Part shown: piece after piece, positions 25,234 to 33,780 of the stretch | Layout: every line of letters begins with the position of its first letter | Position numbering within the stretch: position 1 is the stretch's first letter | Source of the DNA: Korobacter sp963758505 | GTDB taxonomy: Bacteria > Acidobacteriota > Terriglobia > Terriglobales > Acidobacteriaceae | Direction: 5' to 3' | Assembly: GCA_963758505.1 (NCBI GenBank) | Contig: CAVWVJ010000003.1 | Coordinates: 744,001-808,000 of the forward strand | Length of the DNA: 64,000 bases | Notes under the pieces: model-generated | Seen by the model: only the letters and a program-made list of their open reading frames with translations | Database searches by the model: none | Told to the model about the DNA's origin: nothing | Made by a program: the position numbers and the translations under genes

Positions 25234-26916
25234 ATGCGTGTCACAGCGTCTGCCATCACACTGCTATGGATCGGCTCCCTGGGCGCTCTCGCCCAGTCGG
25301 CCGGTTCATCGAGTGCTCCCTCCGATCTGCCGGTTATCAAATCCAGCACCCGCCTCGTCCAGGTAAGCGTGGTCGTAACCGACAAAAAAGGCGTGCCGAT
25401 CCGGGGCCTGAAAAAGGATGACTTCCACCTTTTCGACGGCGGCAAGCCGCAGGAAATCGCCTTCCTCAGTGCCCAAAGCCGTTCCACCCAGGCGCAGCCC
25501 CGCGCCTTGCCTCCGAATGTCTTTACCAATCGCAGCGATCCGGCAGTTCCCAGTCACCCGCCAACCACCATCATCCTGCTGGATGCGCTCAACACGGCGC
25601 CCTCGGACCAGGACTATGCTCGCGATCAGCTTAGGAAAGCGCTCACGTCGCTGCCACCGCAATCCAAGGTCGCGATCTACGTTCTAGGCGACCAGCTCCG
25701 GGTGTTGCGCGACTTCAACGACAACGATGCGACGCTGCTCAAAGTGCTGGCCGCGTCCAACAGCCTGAACCCTGCGCCGGTCGATAGCATGCGGCCCCGC
25801 AACGCCCAGGACCGCGACCAGATGCGCACGGAATACGCGGAGGTCCGCCTGATCCCGCTCACCGCCGCCTTCATCGCGATCGCGAACCGTGTCGCGGAGA
25901 TTCCCGGTCGCAAAGACCTCATCTGGATCACCGGAGGCGTGCGGCTCAGCCTCTCCACCCAATTCAAAGTCCGGCTGCAAACTCTCGGATACCTGGGCGG
26001 TGGCCCTGCATACGCCGAAAGCGGCTACGACCTCTTTCGCGCCGCCTCCGAGTCGTTCAACCTCGCCAACATTGCCTTTTATGGAATCGATATCCACGGG
26101 GCGGAGGTCAATACTGCCATGGCGCCGCAGTCCTCGGGCGGCGGCCGCATGAATCCCGGATCGTCGCTGCGCAGAGCGCAGGGGCAGCTCTCCGCCGAGC
26201 AGAGCACCCGCGACACCTATCGCATGCTCTCCGACCGCACCGGAGGCCTGGCGTTTTACGGCAATAACGATGTCGCCGGCGCAGTCACCCGCGCGTTGAA
26301 TGACGAAAACGACAGCTACATCCTTGGCTACTATCCCAACCACGGCCAGTGGAACGGATCGTTTCGCAAGATCACCGTCAAAACCGATGTCGCGGGCGCC
26401 TCGGTTCGCAATCGCGATGGCTACTACGCGAGCAACGGCGAACAGGCCGAGTTCCAGCGGCAGGCCCAGTTGCAGCAGGCAATCGGCAGCCCCGTGGATT
26501 TCGATCTCTTGAGCCTTACCGTGAGTGGCCGTCCCACCCAGCCGCCGCAACCGGGCGTATTGGAATTCCAGGTCGCCGTGAACCTGGCGCAGCTCATGCT
26601 GCGGCACGACAACGGCGCATGGAAAGGCGCGATCGACCTGATCTTCGCCCAAAGGGATGCGAATGGAAAGATGGTCGCCTCCGATGCCAAGCGAATCGAC
26701 CTGGACTTCACCGATGCCAAACGTGCCGAACTTTTGGAGAAAGGCGCGATCTTCGAGCGCCACCTGGCGATCTCCCAGGAAGCGCAGGACGTCCGCGTGG
26801 TCGTGCGGGACCCCGCCAGCAGCATGTACGGAACGGTAACCGTGCCGATGAAGGTATTCTTCCCCGAAAGTACCGCACCCAAAACAAAATCGCAGTCGTC
26901 CGACGCAAGCCACTAA
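25234..26916 (+). CDS. VWFA-related protein of the acidobacterial family
   Basis: 560 aa. Signal peptide (AITLLWIGSLGALAQS). The opening VKSSTRLVQ-like block (IKSSTRLVQVSVVVTDKKG then IRGLKKDDFHLFDGGKPQEI) is the hallmark of this lineage-expanded family (TIGR03436). A von Willebrand A-like core follows: TTIILLDALNTA (degenerate MIDAS; DxLN instead of DxSxS), SKVAIYVLGDQL, and GRKDLIWITGGV. Later ILGYYPNHGQWNGSFRKITV and a C-terminal beta domain. It is exported and probably mediates protein contacts in the envelope. It is the strongest taxon marker in the window. Confidence 0.92.
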   Translation: MRVTASAITLLWIGSLGALAQSAGSSSAPSDLPVIKSSTRLVQVSVVVTDKKGVPIRGLKKDDFHLFDGGKPQEIAFLSAQSRSTQAQPRALPPNVFTNRSDPAVPSHPPTTIILLDALNTAPSDQDYARDQLRKALTSLPPQSKVAIYVLGDQLRVLRDFNDNDATLLKVLAASNSLNPAPVDSMRPRNAQDRDQMRTEYAEVRLIPLTAAFIAIANRVAEIPGRKDLIWITGGVRLSLSTQFKVRLQTLGYLGGGPAYAESGYDLFRAASESFNLANIAFYGIDIHGAEVNTAMAPQSSGGGRMNPGSSLRRAQGQLSAEQSTRDTYRMLSDRTGGLAFYGNNDVAGAVTRALNDENDSYILGYYPNHGQWNGSFRKITVKTDVAGASVRNRDGYYASNGEQAEFQRQAQLQQAIGSPVDFDLLSLTVSGRPTQPPQPGVLEFQVAVNLAQLMLRHDNGAWKGAIDLIFAQRDANGKMVASDAKRIDLDFTDAKRAELLEKGAIFERHLAISQEAQDVRVVVRDPASSMYGTVTVPMKVFFPESTAPKTKSQSSDASH

Positions 26917-27114
26917 CTTTCTACATCTTGGCTAAGAATAGACATTCCGGACAGGATAGGATTATCACGTAGATGCAAGGTGGTATTAGCGGCACAATCC
27001 TGCTTGCAAGATGCTTGCGGCGGGAGGTGTGCGTGTCGAAAAGCGACGTAGTGTCCATCGCCGCTACGCTGATATTTGGGGGAATTGCCTACTACATGAC
27101 AGGGTGCAGGCGAC

Positions 27115-27273
27115 CTACTTCTTGGATCGCCTTTTTTGTTGCCGCAACTGCTTCTCGGCTGCGCGCCTGAGCAGTTCTTCCTTGGGCACGTTCAAAGCCT
27201 TGCGCATTGCATTGTCGAAGCGCTCAAATTCGGTGCGCCCGTCCACATGCGGTGCAGGTAGCGGTTTCATCAT
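27115..27273 (-). CDS. Small conserved basic protein (52 aa), antitoxin-like
   Basis: ATG at 27271-27273, stop TAG at 27115-27117. The protein starts MMKPLPAPHVDGRTEFERFD and continues NAMRKALNVPKEELLRRAAE, ending in a Lys/Arg-rich tail (QKRRSKK). From memory such LPAP-x-V-x-G-x-TE-x-ERFDNA-x-RK-x-L-x-VPKEEL-x-RRE proteins are frequent in Acidobacteria. The predicted fold is helical. Some look like antitoxin fragments, but no toxin gene lies next to it: the following minus-strand sequence has no PIN or similar frame. The match to the recalled pattern, not any database hit, is the basis. Confidence 0.6.
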   Translation of the reverse strand: MMKPLPAPHVDGRTEFERFDNAMRKALNVPKEELLRRAAEKQLRQQKRRSKK

Positions 27274-27386
27274 TCCGATCTATGCACAATTACCAGTGGA
27301 TTTCAAGGGACTCAATAGTCCATGTACTTAAGTAACAACATACCCCTGTTCCGGAGGTGGACAGTACTTTTTGTGTATAGGCGGCA

Positions 27387-27415
27387 TTGACAAGGAATGA
27401 ACAATATGGGATAAA
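27387..27415 (+). promoter_or_regulatory. Sigma70-type promoter of the HARE-HTH/DUF3800 unit
   Basis: TTGACA (27387-27392), 17-bp spacer, GATAAA (27410-27415). The -35 is perfect and the -10 has four of six consensus bases. It would give a leader of about 170 nt before the ORF at 27593, containing the hairpin at 27518. Confidence 0.55.
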
Positions 27416-27517
27416 CAGTAAGGCCGCCCAACTCAATCCTCGGCAAAAGGTAATAGAGTTGAACGGCCCGGAAACGAGGGTACGCATGAAAGTCGCTTCG
27501 CCCTCAGACAGGGCGCG

Positions 27518-27557
27518 GGGGCAGGGAAACCTGCCCCCTTACGACCCCTCTTTTTCT
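27518..27557 (+). terminator. Leader hairpin with U-tract upstream of the HARE-HTH gene
   Basis: GGGGGCAGG, loop GAAA, CCTGCCCCC makes a perfect 9-bp stem with a GNRA tetraloop, followed at some distance by CTCTTTTTCT. It lies between the promoter at 27387 and the ORF at 27593, so it could be an attenuator or the terminator of something upstream. The distance between stem and U-tract (about 10 nt) weakens the terminator reading. Confidence 0.5.
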
Positions 27558-27592
27558 ATTACAGCACATTGGCCGATTGGAGTCAACAGTTT

Positions 27593-28033
27593 ATGGCTTC
27601 CGTAGCTAGCAATCTAAAGGCAGCCCTCGCTGCTCTTAAGCAAGAGCAAGTTAAGACGCAGAGGGCTATCACGACCATTGAAGGCCTACTTCGCGAGATC
27701 GGTGAGGAGGCGCCGGCCTCCGCTTTACCCTCCAGCTTTTCGCTCCAATTCACCCCTAAGCCTGACATGGCGATTGATGTTCGGCCCCCTTCTCTGGGCC
27801 TCAGGTTCAACGACATGACCATCGGCGACGCTGCCGTGGCCTACCTACGCGCTGCGAAGCGACCCCAGAAGATCAAGGTCATCATTCGCGCGCTGGTCGA
27901 TGGCGGGTTGCAATCAAAGTCCAAGAATATGTACCGAATGATCTACAACATCCTAGCCAGCCGCTTGGACAAGGATGTTGCGAAGTTTGGCTCTGAATGG
28001 GGACTGAAAGAGTGGGAAGTCGAAACTAAGTGA
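27593..28033 (+). CDS. HARE-HTH domain protein with N-terminal coiled coil
   Basis: 146 aa from ATG 27593 (a TTG at 27569 would add eight residues). Residues 5-37 (ASNLKAALAALKQEQVKTQR...) form a coiled coil. Residues about 75-140 fit the HARE-HTH (HB1, ASXL, restriction endonuclease) winged helix: MTIGDAAVAYLRAAKRPQKI, then VIIRALVDGGLQSKSKNMYR and MIYNILASRLDKD, ending FGSEWGLKEW, where the G-x-W-G-L wing is typical. The domain is thought to link DNA recognition to restriction or chromatin enzymes. Base use is less GC-biased than neighbours. Followed 18 bp later by the DUF3800 gene, so the two form a unit. Confidence 0.75.
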   Translation: MASVASNLKAALAALKQEQVKTQRAITTIEGLLREIGEEAPASALPSSFSLQFTPKPDMAIDVRPPSLGLRFNDMTIGDAAVAYLRAAKRPQKIKVIIRALVDGGLQSKSKNMYRMIYNILASRLDKDVAKFGSEWGLKEWEVETK

Positions 28034-28051
28034 TTTCGAGAGAAGCCTGCC

Positions 28052-28825
28052 ATGTATCTCATGTATGTAGACGAAAGCGGCGATTGCGGGTTGGTGAACT
28101 CCCCGACCCGATACTTCGCCCTTAGCGGTTTAGTACTTCATGAACTCCGCTGGAAAGCGTGCCTCACGCAGTTGATTGACTTTCGCAGAAGGATGCGAGC
28201 AGTGCACGAATTGAAACTTCGGGAAGAGATTCACACTTCGCACATGATTAGCCGTCGTCCTGGAGATCTGGTTCGAATTCCAAAGCACGAGCGGTTGGCG
28301 ATCTACCGGAACTTTCTCGACGAAATTTCCCAGCTGCCGGATATAAACGTAATAAACGTTCTTGTCGATAAGCAAGACAAGGGGGCTGGTTACGATGTGT
28401 TCGAAAAGGCGTGGACGGCACTAATCCAGCGGTTTGAAAACACCATTCAGCATCACAACTTTCCCGGCCCTCGAAATGCGGAAGAGAGAGGAATGATCTT
28501 CCCTGATCGAACGGATGACCTGAAGCTGACCCAATTATTGCGAAGAATGCGTCATTACAATCCGGTGCCCGGCATGAGGGCAATGGGATTCGGTGGATAT
28601 CGAAATCTCACGCTCGCATACACCATTGGGGACCCCAAGTTTCGTCTTTCTCACATGTCGTATTTTATTCAGGCTACTGACACGATCGCTTACGCTCTTC
28701 ATCAATACGTAAATCCATGCAGCTTCATTCGCAAGAAGAATGCGAAAAAGTACTTCCTGAAGCTCGATCCGGTTTTGTGTAAGGTCGCATGCGGGGCCGA
28801 CCCGCTGGGAATAGTTCGACTGTAG
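28052..28825 (+). CDS. DUF3800 protein (predicted RNase H-fold nuclease)
   Basis: 257 aa, a usual length. Key residues: Asp7 in MYVDESGDCG, Glu53 in VHELKLREEIH, Asp152/Asp156 in IFPDRTDDLKL and Asp210 in FIQATDTIAYALHQYVNP. These four acidic positions in this order are the DUF3800 signature; to my knowledge the family is grouped with RNase H-like nucleases and is often seen near mobile or defence genes. Second gene of a two-gene unit with the HARE-HTH protein. A small GGAGGC-TTTC-GCCTCC hairpin (28837-28852) follows the stop. Lower GC than the flanks suggests transfer. Confidence 0.85.
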   Translation: MYLMYVDESGDCGLVNSPTRYFALSGLVLHELRWKACLTQLIDFRRRMRAVHELKLREEIHTSHMISRRPGDLVRIPKHERLAIYRNFLDEISQLPDINVINVLVDKQDKGAGYDVFEKAWTALIQRFENTIQHHNFPGPRNAEERGMIFPDRTDDLKLTQLLRRMRHYNPVPGMRAMGFGGYRNLTLAYTIGDPKFRLSHMSYFIQATDTIAYALHQYVNPCSFIRKKNAKKYFLKLDPVLCKVACGADPLGIVRL

Positions 28826-28915
28826 GGAATAAGAAGGGAGGCTTTCGCCTCCGGGGGAATCCTACTTTCGAGTCGCGCCCGATTTCAGATTCAAAGGTAG
28901 TGTATACGAGTCCGC

Positions 28916-28966
28916 TGTGGAAATCAACAGGTTTTCCACAGATATTGGGCCTTAGTTTGTGGAAAA
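28916..28966. promoter_or_regulatory. Cluster of three DnaA-box-like sequences
   Basis: TGTGGAAAT (28916-28924), TTTTCCACA (28932-28940) and TGTGGAAAA (28958-28966). The last two form an inverted pair and match the TTWTNCACA consensus; the first has one mismatch. TTTTCCACAGATATT from here recurs at 8500-8514. It may be a DnaA-binding regulatory site or a remnant of an episomal origin next to the accessory genes. Confidence 0.4.
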
Positions 28967-29018
28967 CAGGGTCGTTACTGCTTGACACCCTTCCCTCCCG
29001 CGATCTAGTCAAACTCTG

Positions 29019-29152
29019 TTAAAAGTCTTCTGCCTCTTGCCCTTTTCCAGTGAGCTCCTTGAATGTCAGGCGCTTGCCAACGATCTGCCCAAGCGCACAT
29101 TCTGCGGGTTGCTGAAGTATTCGATTGCGGCCTGGAGCGTCTTCGGTTCCAT
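29019..29152 (-). pseudogene. Internally deleted IS1595-type transposase remnant
   Basis: On the minus strand ATG at 29150-29152 begins MEPKTLQAAIEYFSNPQN, the usual start of IS1595-family transposases (before their zinc ribbon). The frame then shifts and continues IVGKRLTFKELTGKG to a TAA at 29019, which fits the usual C-terminus (GKRL-T/M-Y/F-K-x-LT). About 270-300 internal codons are missing, including the zinc ribbon and the catalytic DDE-like core. Not mobile on its own. Family identity is from recalled sequence patterns. Confidence 0.65.
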
Positions 29153-29177
29153 GCTCGGCCTAAACCACTGAAAACAA

Positions 29178-29205
29178 ATAACCCCTCCCCGGGGGGAGGG
29201 GTTAT
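29178..29205 (-). terminator. Terminator of the tldD-pmbA transcript
   Basis: ATAACCCCTCCCC (29178-29190), loop GG, GGGGAGGGGTTAT (29193-29205), a perfect 13-bp stem. On the minus strand it is followed by TTTGTTTTCAG, just past the pmbA stop at 29226. Confidence 0.85.
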
Positions 29206-29225
29206 CTGTTAACCACGAGCAGGCT

Positions 29226-30608
29226 CTACTCGCCCGCTACCGTCATCCCGTCGATGCGAAGGGTTGGGCAGGCGACCGAGCCGCGGAACTCGAGATCGTT
29301 GCCGATCTCCGAGATGTTGTTCAGCATGTCTTTCAGGTTTCCGGCTACCGTCACCTCTTCCACCGGGAAGGTCAGTTCGCCGTTCTGGATCCACACCCCG
29401 CTGGCGCCTCGCGAGAAGTCGCCGGTCACCAGGTTGACGCCGAAGCCGAGAAACTCGGTGACGTACAGGCCTTCCTTCACGCCCGCGTAAATGTCCTTGG
29501 GCGCGCGCGTGCCGTTTTCCATGAAGAAGTTTCCGGCGCCGATTCCGGGCGTGCCCGCCAGCGCGCGCGAAGCATTTCCCGTGGTCTGCAGCTTCAATTT
29601 CTTGGCGGTATAGGTGTTGAGCAGGTACGAGTTCAGCATGCCCTTGTCGATCACCACGGTCCGCCGCGTGGGAACGCCCTCGGCATCGAAGGGACTGCTG
29701 CCGAAGCCGCCCACCATGGTTCCGTCGTCCACAATGGTGATGTTGTCGCCGGCGATCTTGTCGCCGAGCCGGTTGGCCAGGAACGATGCGCCGCGATAGA
29801 CGGAGTCGCCATTCACCGCCTCAAAGATGTGCCCCAGCAGCGCTCCGGCCACCAGGGGATCGAAGACGATGGGAACGCGTTGCGTCTTCACCTTGCGGGC
29901 GCCCAGCCGGCGCAAGGTGCGTTGTGCCGCGATCTGGCCGACATGCTCCGGCGAATCGAGCTTGGTCAGGGTTCGCGCCACCGAGTACCAGTAGTCGCGC
30001 TGCATCGAAGAGCCTTCGAGCTGCGCAATCGGTACCGCCGAAACCGAGCAGTAGGAGCGGCGATAGTCGCCAACGAAGCCGTTGGAATTCGCCAGCACCT
30101 TTACCCCGGTGGCCGCATCGAAGCTGCCGCCATCGGAGTTGTGAATCCGCGGATCGACGCTCAGGGCGGCCTTCTCCGCGCGCCGCGCATAGTCGATGCG
30201 ATCGGCGGTGGAGAGGGAATAGACGTCGTCGTAGTAGAGATCGAGGTCGGTCTTCACCGTGCCCTGCTGTTCGGCCTCGGGAATGCCGCCGAACGGGTCT
30301 TCGGAGGTGATACGCGCCAGGTTCAGGGCGCCCTTCACCATGCCATCGATGCCACTCGGCGAGAAATCGCTCGACCAGGTGCTCGCCGAACGCTTTCCGA
30401 AAAACACCCGCACGCCGATGGAACGCGAGCCGGATTCTTTCAGGGTCTCCACTTCGCCAAGCCGCACGACGGTGGAAAACTCGCTGCCGTCGCGCAGCAC
30501 GACCTCGACCGCGCTGGCGCCGCCCTTCATCGCCTTGCGTACGACATCGACGGAGAGTTCACGCAGGTCAGCCGTGGTGGGGTTCTGAATCGCTGCACTG
30601 GTGCTCAT
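29226..30608 (-). CDS. pmbA: PmbA/TldE, partner subunit of the TldD metalloprotease
   Basis: 460 aa, near the usual 450. PmbA (TldE) forms a heterodimer with TldD that trims leader peptides and degrades unfolded linear peptides; PmbA itself lacks the zinc motif, and no HExxxH is present here. Family segments: GASAVEVVLRDGSEFSTVVR, SIGVRVFFGKRSAS, IVFDPLVAGALLGHIFEAVNG, DDGTMVGGFGSSPFDAEG, NTYTAKKLKLQTTGNASR and WIQNGELTFPVEEVTVAGNL. Start ATG overlaps the tldD stop (ATGA), so the two are translationally coupled. Confidence 0.95.
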   Translation of the reverse strand: MSTSAAIQNPTTADLRELSVDVVRKAMKGGASAVEVVLRDGSEFSTVVRLGEVETLKESGSRSIGVRVFFGKRSASTWSSDFSPSGIDGMVKGALNLARITSEDPFGGIPEAEQQGTVKTDLDLYYDDVYSLSTADRIDYARRAEKAALSVDPRIHNSDGGSFDAATGVKVLANSNGFVGDYRRSYCSVSAVPIAQLEGSSMQRDYWYSVARTLTKLDSPEHVGQIAAQRTLRRLGARKVKTQRVPIVFDPLVAGALLGHIFEAVNGDSVYRGASFLANRLGDKIAGDNITIVDDGTMVGGFGSSPFDAEGVPTRRTVVIDKGMLNSYLLNTYTAKKLKLQTTGNASRALAGTPGIGAGNFFMENGTRAPKDIYAGVKEGLYVTEFLGFGVNLVTGDFSRGASGVWIQNGELTFPVEEVTVAGNLKDMLNNISEIGNDLEFRGSVACPTLRIDGMTVAGE

Positions 30609-32029
30609 CGGCCCGTACCCCCTACCGTCAGGCGATCGACCTTCAGCGTCGGTATCCCCACGCCCACCGGGACCGATTGGCCGTCCTTGCCGCAGGTGCC
30701 GATGCCTTCATCGAGCTTGAGATCGTTGCCGACCATGCTCACCCGGGTCAGGACATCCGGCCCATTGCCGATGAGGGTGACGTTCTTCAGGGGTGCCGTC
30801 ACCTGGCCATCTTCGATCAGGTAAGCCTCGCTGGCCGAAAAGACGAATTTGCCGTTGGTGATATCGACCTGTCCGCCGCCAAAGTTCACGGCATACACGC
30901 CGTACTTTACGGACTTGATGATGTCTTCCGGGGCGTCCTGCCCGGCCAGCATGTAGGTGTTCGTCATGCGCGGCATCGGGATGTGTTCGTAGCTTTCGCG
31001 CCGGCCGTTGCCGGTATTTGCCATGCCCATCAGGCGGGCCGAAAGCTTGTCCGTGAGATAGCCCTTGAGAATGCCGTTTTCGATCAGGACGGTGTTGTTG
31101 GTCGCGTTGCCTTCATCGTCGATGTTGAGCGAACCGCGGCGCGAAGGCATGGTGCCGTTATCGACGACGGTACACTTCTCGCTGGCTACCCGCTGCCCCA
31201 TCAACCCTGCAAACGCAGAGGTCTTCTTGCGATTGAAGTCGGCCTCCAGGCCATGGCCGATCGCCTCATGCAGCAGGATTCCCGGCCATCCGGGCCCGAG
31301 CACCACTTCCATCTCTCCGGCTGGAGCCTCGCGAGCGTCGAGCTGGATGATCGCCTGCCGCGCGGCTTCCTGCGCGAAGTGTTCCGGCGTCGCCTGCTCG
31401 TGGAAGTATTCGACTCCGACCCGTCCGCCACCGCCCGAGCTGCCCCGCGCCGAACCGGCTTCGTTCTTTGCGATGCAGAAAACGCTCATCCGTGAGAGGG
31501 GCTGCACATCTTCGGCAAAGGTTCCATCGGAGCCGATGACGAGGATCTTGCGCAACTCATCGCCGTAGCTGACGCGCACTTCCTGGATGCGCGGATCGTA
31601 CTTACGGGCCTCCGCATCGGCGCGCAACGTCAGTTCCAGTTTGCCCAGCACATCGGAGCCAAGAACCCCCTGGGTGACGGGATACAGATCACGCTTGCCG
31701 ATGTCGTTTGCGTTGACGATCGGGGTCTTGGCAGGACCGCTCGCAATCAGGGCCGCCGTCTTCGCCGCATGCAGAATCTTCTCGGGCGCCAGGTCATCGG
31801 TGTAGGCGTACCCGGTGCGCTCGCCGGCCACCACGCGCACACCGCATCCCGCGGAGATGCCCTGGGAGGCCGACTTCACCATCGACTCGTCGAGCGAAAT
31901 CGAAGTGGAGGTCAGGTATTCGAAATACAGGTCGGCGTAGTCGCCACCCGCCGAAAGCGCGGCGCCCAGGTAGCGCTCCACATTCGATTCGGTGAGGCCG
32001 TACTTCTGAAAGAAAAATCGCTTATCCAT
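30605..32029 (-). CDS. tldD: TldD, zinc metalloprotease subunit
   Basis: 474 aa from the Met at 32027-32029 (MDKRFFFQKYGL); a GTG further up adds 11 residues that the family lacks. The catalytic HExxxH is in LLHEAIGHGLEADFNRK, with the third zinc ligand Cys in GIGTCGKDGQSVPVGVG near the end. Other marks: RVVAGERTGYAYTDDL, VVDNGTMPSRRGSLNIDDEG and SYEHIPMPRMTNT. With PmbA it works in the cytoplasm on peptides such as microcin precursors. First gene of a two-gene operon ended by a strong terminator at 29178. Confidence 0.96.
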   Translation of the reverse strand: MDKRFFFQKYGLTESNVERYLGAALSAGGDYADLYFEYLTSTSISLDESMVKSASQGISAGCGVRVVAGERTGYAYTDDLAPEKILHAAKTAALIASGPAKTPIVNANDIGKRDLYPVTQGVLGSDVLGKLELTLRADAEARKYDPRIQEVRVSYGDELRKILVIGSDGTFAEDVQPLSRMSVFCIAKNEAGSARGSSGGGGRVGVEYFHEQATPEHFAQEAARQAIIQLDAREAPAGEMEVVLGPGWPGILLHEAIGHGLEADFNRKKTSAFAGLMGQRVASEKCTVVDNGTMPSRRGSLNIDDEGNATNNTVLIENGILKGYLTDKLSARLMGMANTGNGRRESYEHIPMPRMTNTYMLAGQDAPEDIIKSVKYGVYAVNFGGGQVDITNGKFVFSASEAYLIEDGQVTAPLKNVTLIGNGPDVLTRVSMVGNDLKLDEGIGTCGKDGQSVPVGVGIPTLKVDRLTVGGTGR

Positions 32030-32231
32030 TTTGTTCACTACCCTTTGGATGACCGGACCCACAAAAACGATCTATGGTTACGCGCGGCAAAGCTTCGGCG
32101 TAACCCGTGATTCGGGCGTCGACTGCATACGGATGAATGCACGAATGATACGTGATTATGTCACAGTCATGTGTGCCGGAAGCCGCTGCACTTGCGTTTT
32201 TGTGCCCCGAAAATAAAGCTTCTGGATAACC

Positions 32232-33780
32232 ATGGCCACCCCCACCGCCTCCTCCTTCACCGTTGACAACCTGAATCGAATTTTGGAGGACTATCTCGCC
32301 GCCGAGGGGGCCGTTACCGTCCTGGAAGATGGCGCCGCCATCTTTGAGCTATCCCAAAGCCGCTATTCGATTTCCGCAAGCAACGGCAAGTGCCTGCTCC
32401 ACGTGTGGTCGGAGGAGCGCAATATTGTCCGGCGGGTACTCGATGCGGAGCGTAAGGACGGATCTTTGCTCCTTTCCGTGCAAAGGTTTGGCAAGAGTGC
32501 CCCGACGGAACTGGAGTTCTGCGCTGCCGGCGACCGCCGCACCCCGTCGGCGAAGAAGGCTATGCGGGGGCGGTACGCCAAGCTTCTCCAGCGGGTGATC
32601 CCCGCGCAAGATCGCGGTTTTCGGATCGAAAGTCTTTCCACCGCGATGGACCTGGAACGCTCGTTCAGCCCGATCTATACCCGTGCTCTTATCCGCAATG
32701 GGAATTCGGCTTTCGCGGTGTTGGGCGTCAACGGCTCGGAGCTGCAACCCTCGATTGACGCTGCTCTCGGGTTTGGCATTCTCTGGCTGGAGGCCTGCCG
32801 CCGATCGGCTTCGGATCGCATCCTCGTGGAAGGGCTGCGGTTGTTCGTTCCTCCAGGGAGCTCGGCGGTGCTTCGCCAGCGCATGGCCCACCTCGACCGC
32901 GAGGCGGCGAAGTGGGAGCTCTACGAGCTGGACGAGCGCACGGAGCAAGTCACTGCGTTCGATACTTCCGATGCCGGAAACATCGCCACCCGCCTGGTTC
33001 GCGCTCCCGACAAGCATTCGGCTCTGCAGCGTTTCGGGAGCTCGATCGCACAGGTGCTTGCGGTCGTTCCCGACGCCGAACCGGTCGTGATCTCCGGAAC
33101 GGAGATCGCCTTCCGCCTGCATGGATTGCAGTTCGCCGGCGCCCGCATGGCGGTTACGCGCGACTCCTTCCGCCCGGTCGAACAACTGTATTTCGGGGTT
33201 CGCTCGGCGGAGTTTCCGGTGGACGAGAGCAACGAAGAAGCCTTTCGCGACTACCTCCGCCACATCGCCGAGCGCCGCATTTCGCGCGACCGCTCGGATC
33301 CGATCCATCGCGCGGTGCCGGAGCGCTGGATCGAATCGATGATCGTGCGCGATGTCACGGTGCTGGACTCGCGACTCGATGGCCAGCATGTGTATTCGCA
33401 GGTGCCGGCCTTTGCAGCCTCTGACCGCGCGATGATCGACGTGCTCACCACCGCTCGCGATGGACGACTTGGCGGTGGTCGAGCTCAAAGCCGACGAGGA
33501 CATCCACCTGCCGCTGCAAGGGCTGGATTATTGGGCGCGGGTGCGATGGCATCACGAGCGGCGCGAATTTCAGCAGTTCGGTTATTTCTCCGGTCGCGAA
33601 CTTTCGACTGCAGACCCATTGCTTTTCCTGGTTGCTCCCGCGCTGCGCATTCACCCCACCACCGACCAGGTCCTGAAATATCTCTCTCCGGAGATCGATT
33701 GGACGCTGCTGGCGATCGATGAGCGATGGCGCGACGGAATCCGGGTGATCTTCCGCAAACACGCGGCCAGACGGAGCTAG
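32232..33780 (+). CDS. Uncharacterised protein with PD-(D/E)XK-like C-terminus, frameshifted near 33469
   Basis: Frame 1 runs from ATG 32232 to DRAMIDVLTTARDGRL; the reading must then move one base at the TT of 33469-33470 to continue VVELKADEDIHLPLQGLDYW and end ARRS at 33780. The corrected product is 515 aa. Near residue 410-425, ARDGRLAVVELKADEDIHLP has the D-x(n)-ExK spacing of PD-(D/E)XK nucleases, followed by QGLDYWARVRWHHER. The N-terminal 400 residues have no motif I recognise and may hold an unknown alpha/beta domain. Overlaps tilS by 4 bp tail to tail. Probably cytoplasmic. Confidence 0.75.

Noticed and set aside
26973..27170. 65-codon plus-strand frame (MTGCRRPTS region)
   Set aside because: Overlaps the small minus-strand gene 27115-27273 and shows no conserved feature apart from one hydrophobic stretch.
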